Shown here: piece after piece, positions 46,669 through 54,587 of the stretch | Layout of the letters: each line of letters begins with the position of its first letter | Position numbering within the stretch: position 1 is the first letter of the stretch | From: a virus | Length of the DNA: 56,155 nucleotides | Virus record (IMG/VR): IMGVR_UViG_3300042907_001132 | Span: 1-56,155 of that record | Strand: one strand, 5' to 3' | The notes under the pieces: generated by a model | Databases searched by the model: none | What the model saw: only the letters and a program-made list of their open reading frames with translations | What the model was told of the DNA's origin: nothing | Translations under genes and position numbers: made by a program

Positions 46669-47970
46669 TTAGAACTCGATTGCTGCTGCTGTTGCACCAC
46701 CAGTTGTGTCACGGAGAGCTGCTGCTGTACCGTTGACTGCAATTGTTGATGTAACTGCGAGTGACTCAACTCCGACAAACGCGATTCCTTCGAAGGTTTC
46801 AACGAACATCTTGTAGTCGTTGGTTCCTACGAGTGTGGAGTCACGGATGATGCCGAGGTCCAAGGTGCCACCGTCAAGGAAGAGGAACGAACCCTCTGCG
46901 AAGATGTACCATGTGAATGAATCTGTGAATTCAACAAGTGCTGCTGATCCGCCTTGTGCACCAATTACGTTCTGGTCAGGTGTGAACGTAATGTTTACAT
47001 TACGAGACGCCATCCAACCATCAATTTCACCGGCTGCTGCAAGATTGCTGTCACCAGGCATGTTCATCGCGAGGTCAGCGACCATTGCGTCTTTTACCCA
47101 CGATGGAGCAATTACGCGAAGTGGTGCGTCTGACGCCATACGATGACGGCTACGGTAACCCATCGAAGCGCGACCAAGTTGCACCAAGAAGTCACGTGCG
47201 AAGCCCAAGAGCGACGATGTTGTGACTGCTGTTGATGCAGAGCTGATCTTGCCAAGCAAGTACTGTTCTGCCTCGCGAGCGTGCTGAATCAGACCCAACT
47301 CGTTGTGACGAGCGATGAGTTCTGGGTAAGCACGTGTCATGAGGTTACCGAACTGCAATTGCAGAGTGACTGCGTCAGTGGCAACTGTGTTTTCTGTTGC
47401 TGCTGATACTGTCAGGCTGGTCTTGGTGTCGGTGCCAGGATTTGTGTCTGTTGCGTTAGTCCACGTGCCAACTGCGTTTGCATAGCTCGAGAGCACCGGA
47501 GGCGTGATGAAGCGGATACCGCCACGGTCAGCCTGGAACTTCGGCAATGAATCGCGTACTGGACGCTCTGTTGTGCCTACGCCAAAGATGTCATACTTGA
47601 TGGCGAAAGGTGTTGAATGACCACCCGATGCAACGAGTGCTTCTGGACCGCTAACGGCCTGCACTTTTGCCCAGTTGGCTTCAGCATCTTGCGTCAGTTG
47701 ACGTGACTCAGGGTAGCCTGTTGAGAAAGAAGCGACGATGTGTTGTTCTCCATCGCCACCGTTGACTCGGCGAAGACCATGCAAACGCTTGGCCATTGCT
47801 TCAGCAACTTCTTTCATGTCCTTAATTTCGCTGCCTGCAGTGTAACCAGGGATATCTGCGCCGGCAGTAATTGCTACTGGTGCGAACTCCTCAGTTGTTG
47901 CTGTCAGACTGCGGTCTGCTGGAGCTTGGAATTCTACTTCCACGCTCTCATTTGATGCGGCGGCGCTCAT
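46669..47970 (-). CDS. Major capsid protein, internal-start product (nested)
   Basis: An in-frame ATG at 47970 (MSAAASNESVEVEFQAP) is preceded by AGGAGG five bases upstream, an excellent ribosome site inside a coding region. It falls exactly at the border between the Glu/Ala-rich scaffold and the HK97 capsid region. Translation from here would give a 433-aa capsid protein free of scaffold, so that fused and unfused forms might be co-assembled. The same effect could come from proteolysis at this border. Confidence 0.55.
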   Translation of the reverse strand: MSAAASNESVEVEFQAPADRSLTATTEEFAPVAITAGADIPGYTAGSEIKDMKEVAEAMAKRLHGLRRVNGGDGEQHIVASFSTGYPESRQLTQDAEANWAKVQAVSGPEALVASGGHSTPFAIKYDIFGVGTTERPVRDSLPKFQADRGGIRFITPPVLSSYANAVGTWTNATDTNPGTDTKTSLTVSAATENTVATDAVTLQLQFGNLMTRAYPELIARHNELGLIQHAREAEQYLLGKISSASTAVTTSSLLGFARDFLVQLGRASMGYRSRHRMASDAPLRVIAPSWVKDAMVADLAMNMPGDSNLAAAGEIDGWMASRNVNITFTPDQNVIGAQGGSAALVEFTDSFTWYIFAEGSFLFLDGGTLDLGIIRDSTLVGTNDYKMFVETFEGIAFVGVESLAVTSTIAVNGTAAALRDTTGGATAAAIEF

Positions 47971-48555
47971 TGATGCCTCCTGCTCTTTCTGCTCTTCTTG
48001 AGCTGGTTCTTGAATTGTTGTTGTTGTTGCTGCTTCTGCTTCAACGATTACTTCTGCAACAGCTTCTGTTGCGACAACAGCGGCTTCTGCTTGCGCAGGC
48101 ACCTCTGCTACCACTTCAGCAACTGCAGCTTCAGCTACGTGAGCTTCTGCATTTTCTGCTGTCTCAATCGAAAGTGTAGTCTGTGCTTCCTCAGTAATTG
48201 ATGCTTCTTCCATTGGTTTCATTTCTTCCTCTTCTTCGACTGCTTTAGGAGCTTCAGGAGCTTCTTCTGCTTCGATTTCTGGGGTTTCCATGTCACCTTC
48301 TGCTTCACCCTTAACACGCATGGCGGCTTCAGCAGCGCGTGCAGCAAGCTCTTGTGCTTGTGCTTCACGACGCTTAGCTTCACCACGCACTGTGTCGAGC
48401 ATGTCGGCAAGTGTGGTCATAGCTTCAACTGTCTGAGGAGTTGGATCTTCTTTTTCGACCGATTCAAACTCGCTGACGATAGCACCTTGCAGATCGACGA
48501 TTTGATCGTCGGTCAGCTCAGTGATAGTGTCAAGCATTTGTTTAATTTGGTCCAC
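46669..48555 (-). CDS. Scaffold-major capsid fusion protein
   Basis: A 628-aa protein from a GTG at 48555, chosen because GGAGGAGGG stands just upstream; an in-frame ATG at 48657 lacks such a site. Residues 1-195 are helical and very rich in Glu and Ala (DQIKQMLDTITELTDDQIV, then long EA tracts), the make-up of a scaffold. From about residue 196 the sequence is an HK97-fold major capsid protein: DMKEVAEAMAKRLHGLRR, FGNLMTRAYPELIARHNELG and SWVKDAMVADLAMN. A separate start at 47970 could release the capsid part. Upstream lies the maturation protease polyprotein expected to cut the scaffold. Confidence 0.82.
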   Translation of the reverse strand: MDQIKQMLDTITELTDDQIVDLQGAIVSEFESVEKEDPTPQTVEAMTTLADMLDTVRGEAKRREAQAQELAARAAEAAMRVKGEAEGDMETPEIEAEEAPEAPKAVEEEEEMKPMEEASITEEAQTTLSIETAENAEAHVAEAAVAEVVAEVPAQAEAAVVATEAVAEVIVEAEAATTTTIQEPAQEEQKEQEASMSAAASNESVEVEFQAPADRSLTATTEEFAPVAITAGADIPGYTAGSEIKDMKEVAEAMAKRLHGLRRVNGGDGEQHIVASFSTGYPESRQLTQDAEANWAKVQAVSGPEALVASGGHSTPFAIKYDIFGVGTTERPVRDSLPKFQADRGGIRFITPPVLSSYANAVGTWTNATDTNPGTDTKTSLTVSAATENTVATDAVTLQLQFGNLMTRAYPELIARHNELGLIQHAREAEQYLLGKISSASTAVTTSSLLGFARDFLVQLGRASMGYRSRHRMASDAPLRVIAPSWVKDAMVADLAMNMPGDSNLAAAGEIDGWMASRNVNITFTPDQNVIGAQGGSAALVEFTDSFTWYIFAEGSFLFLDGGTLDLGIIRDSTLVGTNDYKMFVETFEGIAFVGVESLAVTSTIAVNGTAAALRDTTGGATAAAIEF

Positions 48556-48672
48556 TGTCCCTCCTCCGGGCCAGTCATGATGGTTGCTCGGATTGCTTCC
48601 ATCTCGGTTTTCTGTCCAAGGCGGGGGACTCAGCGCAACAAGCGAAGAGGCACTCACCTACGATAGATATTA

Positions 48673-49485
48673 CTACGTCAATAACCTTAAGAGTTTACTC
48701 ATCTCAGAGGATACCTCTCCTTGAGAGTAAACGTCTCCACCGGACTTATACGATCGTAGACTTTTTGTGGCAACATTAGCGTCGTCTTTTCCAATCTTCT
48801 TTTCTACCTTTGCCATCATGTCTTCGATAAGATCTCGAAGAGCCGGAGGTAGATCACTAAATCTGACTTTCTGTGCGTCCTTGCCAAATGGCAATGGAAG
48901 ATTGGCTATAACAAGCCCTAACTGTTTAGACGAAGACCTAATGTTTTCAAGGGCTTCAGCATTGAGTGCCCCTGAGTCAAGACGATCAATAATGCCGATT
49001 AGATCATCAGCAGATTCAACCGCTTTTCCATAGTTTCCAGCATCGTCAAAGTTTTCGGCTTCCTCTACTTTTTGAATAACGTTATCAAGACCAGACTTAC
49101 CAGCGTCAAGTTTAATACGTGCAAGAACTTGACGAAATTGCCCAGACGCGTCTCTAGGCTGGTTAATGCCTGAAATGTATTTATCACTAGAGTTATCTGC
49201 AAAAACTGCTTCTACACCTGCCGTTTCTACCGTAACAACACCGTCTGGGATCACTGCAAACCTGCATTTGCCCATTGGTTCAACCTCTAATGAAATAATT
49301 TTGCATGAAGATCCGCCTTCGTACAGAAGGCAGTTAGCGCAGGTTACTCCAATATCAGCCACGTCGTTTTCAGCCGCAGGAGTGTACCCTGCCCAAATGC
49401 CTGTCTTATCTTCGTTAAACTTGCCATACTTTTCAGCAAGTTGAATAAGGGCTTCCGCTAGATCTCTCTCTTCAGGTACGATCAT
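48673..49485 (-). CDS. Capsid-module protein with a HiPIP-like four-Cys motif
   Basis: A 270-aa protein. Residues 45-80 (TCANCLLYEGGSSCKIIS and MGKCRFAVIPD) have the C-x2-C...C...G-x-C pattern of the small phage HiPIP-like proteins, a possible Fe-S or zinc site. The rest is helical, with ARIKLDAGKSGLDNVIQKVE and FGKDAQKVRFSDLPPALRDLIEDMMAKVEKK (split as RFSDLPPALRDL). It starts 9 bases after the polyprotein stop and precedes the capsid fusion gene, so it is likely to be virion-associated. Function unknown. Confidence 0.62.
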   Translation of the reverse strand: MIVPEERDLAEALIQLAEKYGKFNEDKTGIWAGYTPAAENDVADIGVTCANCLLYEGGSSCKIISLEVEPMGKCRFAVIPDGVVTVETAGVEAVFADNSSDKYISGINQPRDASGQFRQVLARIKLDAGKSGLDNVIQKVEEAENFDDAGNYGKAVESADDLIGIIDRLDSGALNAEALENIRSSSKQLGLVIANLPLPFGKDAQKVRFSDLPPALRDLIEDMMAKVEKKIGKDDANVATKSLRSYKSGGDVYSQGEVSSEMSKLLRLLT

Positions 49486-49494
49486 TAGCGGCTA

Positions 49495-52400
49495 TTACTT
49501 CTGCGTTTCTTCGTCAGTAGCCTTGAGTGAAGCGACGCGGGCTTGAATGTCGTTGATAACGTCATCATCAGTCAGGCTGGCTGCTTTCCATTTTTCTGGA
49601 ACTACGTCGCTCTTCTTGAGGCGACGAGCGCTCTTGATGATGTGACGGCGAACGGCTGCTCGCTTGCTTGGCTTAGCACGACCGTACGCTTGAATGGCGT
49701 TCTTAAGCTCCTCAACGCTACGAATAGGGAACGATCCGTCTGGAAGAGCTTTGCCTTCTCCAGCCAGTTTTTCACGAACTTGTCGTGATATGTACCCAAG
49801 AGTGTCGTACTCAAATGAAGACCTAACTTTGTCTGACAGTTCTTCAGCTTTAGCCGCCAATTCTGCTTTCTTCTCTGCTCGAACTTGATTTACGATTGTC
49901 GAAGCAGCTTGAATTTTTGCAAGAAGTTCTGCTTTTTCAAGCGTCTCAATTCTCTCAACGCGGGCGTTAAGTTCTGCTATTGGATCAGACTTAAGTCTTG
50001 CAAGAGTAGCTGCGCCTGCAGCAACAAGAGCGTAAACTTGACCGCCAGCGACACGTGCACGGGCGATTGGGAAGCCAGGAACGTTCACCTGACAAACAGC
50101 GACGAGCTCAAGGTGACCCTTGATTGGGCGCCAGTCTCCAGATGGAGCAGAAGCACGAAGCGCGCGGATCTGCTCTGGCCTAGCGTCTGGACGCAGAGAA
50201 CCTGCTACCCAGATGCCATGAGCGTCTTCACCAGCGTGTACGTCAGCAATTGCTGATGCAGTGTCGTCGTAGTGACGTACCGCTTCGGCGGCACTGGCCT
50301 CAAGCGAGGCATGACCGCCGGCTAGTGTTAGTTGCCCTACTGGCGCATCACTGCCGTCATCTGTGCGAACTACTCCTGTGTGGAAGTACGAGTACTTACT
50401 GCGTGAACGAGGAGGCTTTGTGCCAAATGACATTCCGATGTGGTCTACGTGCCATGCGGCAATGTGACCAAACACGCGCCCTTCGTCGGTAACTGTCAAA
50501 GGAGTTGCCTCTTTTAACTTAGGATCTGCGAACCACGTCGCCGGTGGGACAACTGGGATTGAACTTGCGATCATGCCGCAGGCGACAAGCGCCGCTGCGT
50601 CTAGTTCATTTGCATCATCCGTGTAGATTCCGTCTGAAACCACTTCTGCCTCCTGATTTTGACTTTCGTCAGTATTTTCTTCTATGTAGATCTTGCATTG
50701 TTGAAACGCAGGCTTAGGGACCATTGTAACTGCCATTACTCTAGCCTTAGTTATCTTAATCTTGCTTCCACCGATCTTTTTATCGGTAGAATCTCCTGCT
50801 TCATCGTTAATTTCTTCGCTTGCTTCAAACATGTCAAGGTCTGCAGACACTCCACTAATGAATCCTTCACTAACCATTCTTTCTGCTTCACGTCCGTATG
50901 GGCTTGAATCAAAGACACCGCGGCAGTTGCCGATACCGCCATCTACTCGCTCCATTTGATCGATACGACCGACAACAACTGAGCCATCGTGCCCTGCGCC
51001 TGTCTTTATCTGCCACAGCAAAGGCAAAGGCAGCTCACGCATAGAAATTGCTTCTTTTTCAAACATTCTGCCGTCGCCAGATTCTTTTTCTTCTGGAATT
51101 ACAAGAGGAATGTAGAACGTTGCGCCACTGTGCATGTCGCCACCTGCTGTCAAGACACGTAAACGAGCGTCATCAGCCTGCGCTGAAAGAATCGCCGCGT
51201 TGACGTATTCTTCGCTCGAGACGATATCGTCTGCGGCAAGTGCTCCACGATTTTTTCTTCCGTACAGTTGACGGTGAAGCTTGTCACCAGTCCATAGTCC
51301 GGTTACTTCCTTATGACGCAATGCGCAGTATCCTTTTGCACGAGGACCCATATACTTAGCAAGTTGACGATAGCAACGAGTCCAGTCGCCAGGAGTTCCC
51401 CAGCGAATTTTTAGAGCGCCTTTGCCGACAGTCCAGTAGCGGCGAAGTCGTTCTGCGTTTCCACGGTTACGGTCCAGACCACCTTGCGCAAACTCAAGGC
51501 CTGCAGTCATCGCGCCGTCTACTTGCTGCAGCACGTCTTTGTACACGTCAGTGTCGAGCGGAACTACTGGAGGCGGTGTTGGCGAATTGAGATCTGCAAG
51601 AATCTGCGCGTCTTCAACCCACTGGCCATTGACTCGCTTAAAGGTCATCGGCGAGGTTGACGTCGTGCTTGCAGGAATCACGGCCACAAGGTCGAGCACA
51701 GCGCGAGGATCATCTGGTGAAACGATAGCAACGTACATTGGATCTACGTCTGAGGTTTCTGGCGTTAGTTGTTTTCCAGGCTTGTTAGGAGTAACTTTGA
51801 CTTCTTCTTTTTCAGCCTCGGCTGCAGAAATTAGCGGTTGGTACCAAAGATTGTTTTTCTTTTTCTTAAAGAAATCTTGAAGCAGCGGATGATTCTTCGC
51901 GCTGCCAGTGTAGAGTTCGACACCTGTCTGCTTTTCTAGTTCTTTTAGATACTCAGACTTTTCGTAGACGCGTGGACGAGGTCCAGTCTGTGGCGTCTCT
52001 ATCTTCGCCGGTTGCTGCTTGTCTCGCTGCTCTTTAACCCAAGCAGGGAAATCTGCAATTATAGTTTTAAGATCACGAGATGTTAGTCCAGGCAGTCCGC
52101 CGGGAATAACTGCGTTCGGACGATCGATTGGAGCTCGTGGTTGAGCAAGAATTCCGGAAGTGTCGATAGGCGAAGGCGCGATTCCATCAGCCTCGGCGGC
52201 TTCTTGTTTAATTATTGCGCCTTCTTTTTCAGTTTGAGTAGCTGGAACTGTGACGCTTTCACCAGAGTCAAGTTTAACTACAACGTTTTTAGATGCGCCG
52301 TCAATGCCTGTAATGTACCCACGACCATTGACTGCGTCTCCACCGACAATTACTCTTGAGCCTGCAGAAGCAAATCTTCCAGTTCTGTCACGAACTTGTG

Positions 52401-53481
52401 AACGAGCTTTTTGCGAGCGCTCTTCTGGAGTGTATTGCCCTGGTGTTATGTCAGTAGAACTTGGAGTTTCGCCAGCAGCGACAACTGCACGGTCTACTAA
52501 TTCCCAGTCAATTTCATCAGCCGCAAGAAGAACCATCTGTGCTTCTTCTGAGTTCAGACTGCGAACTGAGACAGGAGTGTAAGGCGACTGCTGCAGATGA
52601 GCAGAAATAATCAACGCTGAGTCTACGTCAAGAAGAATATGTTGCTTTTCAACGTCATCACTTTCTTCATCTAGCTCCGCGTCATAAATTAAAAAGTCAC
52701 CATCGATTTCTCCAAGATCGTCCCAACGTCCGCCGTCCCACACCGACACAGTGCCGTCGATGTCAACTCTGTACAAGCGATCGATGCCACTGCCGTCCAT
52801 ACGAGTTCTTCCTACAAACTCTGGGCCATTTCCTTCTCCAAGTTCGTACGCTTGCTTAAACGCGTCGATATCTCCATCGTAGTCTGCTACAGCACTGTAC
52901 AGCGCAAAGTCATCGCTGCCAGCCGCACGCATTGCTTTCTTATTTTCACGTTCTACGATCGCACGAGCCCAGCGCCATGCAGAGTCTCCACCCCAAAGAG
53001 CCCACGCTATTCTTCCGTTAGATGGAAAGCCGTCTTGACCTGGCTTGTAGCCTTTGGCTTTTTTGTCAACTTCATGACGTGGAAAGTACTTTGCGATATG
53101 ACGAACTTTTTTAATTCCAATTTGACCGCCTGCAGCAAGTCTGCGAGCAGTATTCATTCCAACTGGAGTCCCTGCGCGATCGTATTCTTTTCTCCAGTTA
53201 AGGCCGCGTTTGGCTTCTTCTTGAACTGCCTTGGGTATCGTGTACATTCTGCTTGAGGCTACGAGCACCTCAACGCGAAGATCTGCTAGAGAACCGTGTG
53301 CTAGATCTACCACGGAGTTTGAAGCGGTTTCTGTGGAAGCACTCCAGTCCATCGCTGAAGAAAGCAGTTGAAATGACCCGACTTCAACAACTAAGTTCGC
53401 GTCTTGGTCAATAATGACTGCGTTGCTGTCATCGTCGCTAAACAAAAGGTAGTTGCCATTTTGGCCGTGAAGTGTGGTCAT
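49495..53481 (-). CDS. Capsid maturation polyprotein with embedded prohead protease
   Basis: A 1328-aa protein combining several phage domains. Residues 90-170 have HEVDKKAKGYKPGQDGFPSN and AWALWGGDSAWRWA, a conserved phage structural block. Residues 660-740 (RNRGNAERLRRYW, WGTPGDWTRCYRQL, KGYCALRHKEVTGLW) are common in actinophage capsid proteins. The protease follows: GHDGSVVVGRID near 832 (His) and GFISGVSADLD near 873 (Ser), an HK97-type serine protease. The region near 1010 has GHIAAWHVDHIGMSFG, and the C-terminus has a coiled coil and a DUF6582-like helical end. The usual protease is 200-500 aa long. Confidence 0.78.
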   Translation of the reverse strand: MTTLHGQNGNYLLFSDDDSNAVIIDQDANLVVEVGSFQLLSSAMDWSASTETASNSVVDLAHGSLADLRVEVLVASSRMYTIPKAVQEEAKRGLNWRKEYDRAGTPVGMNTARRLAAGGQIGIKKVRHIAKYFPRHEVDKKAKGYKPGQDGFPSNGRIAWALWGGDSAWRWARAIVERENKKAMRAAGSDDFALYSAVADYDGDIDAFKQAYELGEGNGPEFVGRTRMDGSGIDRLYRVDIDGTVSVWDGGRWDDLGEIDGDFLIYDAELDEESDDVEKQHILLDVDSALIISAHLQQSPYTPVSVRSLNSEEAQMVLLAADEIDWELVDRAVVAAGETPSSTDITPGQYTPEERSQKARSQVRDRTGRFASAGSRVIVGGDAVNGRGYITGIDGASKNVVVKLDSGESVTVPATQTEKEGAIIKQEAAEADGIAPSPIDTSGILAQPRAPIDRPNAVIPGGLPGLTSRDLKTIIADFPAWVKEQRDKQQPAKIETPQTGPRPRVYEKSEYLKELEKQTGVELYTGSAKNHPLLQDFFKKKKNNLWYQPLISAAEAEKEEVKVTPNKPGKQLTPETSDVDPMYVAIVSPDDPRAVLDLVAVIPASTTSTSPMTFKRVNGQWVEDAQILADLNSPTPPPVVPLDTDVYKDVLQQVDGAMTAGLEFAQGGLDRNRGNAERLRRYWTVGKGALKIRWGTPGDWTRCYRQLAKYMGPRAKGYCALRHKEVTGLWTGDKLHRQLYGRKNRGALAADDIVSSEEYVNAAILSAQADDARLRVLTAGGDMHSGATFYIPLVIPEEKESGDGRMFEKEAISMRELPLPLLWQIKTGAGHDGSVVVGRIDQMERVDGGIGNCRGVFDSSPYGREAERMVSEGFISGVSADLDMFEASEEINDEAGDSTDKKIGGSKIKITKARVMAVTMVPKPAFQQCKIYIEENTDESQNQEAEVVSDGIYTDDANELDAAALVACGMIASSIPVVPPATWFADPKLKEATPLTVTDEGRVFGHIAAWHVDHIGMSFGTKPPRSRSKYSYFHTGVVRTDDGSDAPVGQLTLAGGHASLEASAAEAVRHYDDTASAIADVHAGEDAHGIWVAGSLRPDARPEQIRALRASAPSGDWRPIKGHLELVAVCQVNVPGFPIARARVAGGQVYALVAAGAATLARLKSDPIAELNARVERIETLEKAELLAKIQAASTIVNQVRAEKKAELAAKAEELSDKVRSSFEYDTLGYISRQVREKLAGEGKALPDGSFPIRSVEELKNAIQAYGRAKPSKRAAVRRHIIKSARRLKKSDVVPEKWKAASLTDDDVINDIQARVASLKATDEETQK

Positions 53482-54203
53482 CGATATTCGCTTTCTTCTT
53501 TAACAGTATCAGCAACTGGACCACCGGCAATCCACGCATCGCACGTACGAGAGGCGGCGCATTTGAAGTCAAGAGCCTCGCAATAGCCAAGTTCAGCAGC
53601 TTCGTCGATCGCGTCCCAGTTGCTGTAGTTGTAGGCGACGTTACTTTGCCCACTCTCAAGACCTTGTTGTATGCATTCTTTCATCTGTGTTGTTACGATA
53701 AACACGGCGCAGTTGCCGCATCTTGACGTTTGTGCCTCTTCGATGGTGACGTTCCAGCGGTCAGCTTTTTTCTGCCAAAATTCTTCGTTCGGCTCGGCTG
53801 GGTTAAGTGGCCCGTAGCCGACGTTGTCGATCGCGTTCTGACGGTTAGTAAGATTCAACGAGATATCTTGAGTTGCTGGCGGGCAGTCGCCGGCAGCAGC
53901 CGTCATTGGGCGCTTAGTCGCGTAGGCGTCAGCGTCTGCGGAAGTTAAGGTCGTGCCAGCTGCCTCTGCTTTATCGTACACTGGAATAAATTCTAAAGTT
54001 ACTTGATATACCTCAAGATCATTGAGGATGTCGGAGTCGTCGATCATAATCGGCAGCCAAGTACCGTCTGCACGCACGTACATTTTCTTTTTTTCTTGGC
54101 TTGAAAACACGAGGTAGGTGATATTTGCGCTCTCAGCGTCGACACCAGCGAAGAGAATCTCATTCTCTTTAATCTCTGTTGGCCATTGTTTAGCAACGTT
54201 CAT
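53478..54203 (-). CDS. Structural protein with a Cys-rich C-terminal region
   Basis: A 241-aa protein. Residues 165-225 hold SRCGNCAVFI, MKECIQQG, GYCEALDFKC and SRTCDAW, a spacing seen in virion proteins of cyanophages and actinophages (YCxxxxFKCxxxRTCDAW). It may bind Fe-S or zinc. The N-terminal half (FAGVDAESANITYLVFSS) is beta-rich and unassigned. The start follows the preceding stop directly, and the TGA overlaps the polyprotein ATG by four bases. Confidence 0.6.
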   Translation of the reverse strand: MNVAKQWPTEIKENEILFAGVDAESANITYLVFSSQEKKKMYVRADGTWLPIMIDDSDILNDLEVYQVTLEFIPVYDKAEAAGTTLTSADADAYATKRPMTAAAGDCPPATQDISLNLTNRQNAIDNVGYGPLNPAEPNEEFWQKKADRWNVTIEEAQTSRCGNCAVFIVTTQMKECIQQGLESGQSNVAYNYSNWDAIDEAAELGYCEALDFKCAASRTCDAWIAGGPVADTVKEESEYR

Positions 54204-54584
54204 TTAGTACCTGCCGTCTATTGATTCTTTAAACATTTTTTCCATTTGTTCAGCTGACGCCGTTTTCTTCTTAGAACCTGACAAAAACCAAGACCTGTCA
54301 GAATCTTGAAAAGCGCGGATAGTATACTGAGCACCGCGCGATGTAAACTTTATTATTCCTTCTTTTTCGTTTATATCAAGATCCTCATCAGATTGTAACG
54401 GGTACTCGGATGTACGAGAGTACATAGGGCACATAACTGCAGTTCCTCTAAGACGCACTGAGAACACAGGGCGCGATCCAGCAGGCTTGCCATCTATAGA
54501 CGTATCTAAAACTGCAACACCTTCCACAAGAAGATACATAGTTTCTGACGACTTATAGTCTGCTATTTTTAGTTTTCTGGCCAT
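54204..54584 (-). CDS. Hypothetical virion-operon protein
   Basis: A 126-aa protein, MARKLKIADYKSSETMYLLVEGVAVL, of beta-rich type (RPVFSVRLRGTAVM, GIIKFTSRGAQYTIRAF) with a Lys-rich helical end (KKKTASAEQMEKMF). No family is recognised. It starts 3 bases after the large protein at the right edge stops and is directly followed by the Cys-rich structural protein, so it is part of the early structural operon. Confidence 0.55.
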   Translation of the reverse strand: MARKLKIADYKSSETMYLLVEGVAVLDTSIDGKPAGSRPVFSVRLRGTAVMCPMYSRTSEYPLQSDEDLDINEKEGIIKFTSRGAQYTIRAFQDSDRSWFLSGSKKKTASAEQMEKMFKESIDGRY

Positions 54585-54587
54585 AAG

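Noticed and set aside
47871-48201. Plus-strand Leu- and Cys-rich ORFs opposite the scaffold region
   Set aside because: They are antisense reading of GAA/GCA-rich Glu/Ala codons of the scaffold and lack start signals.
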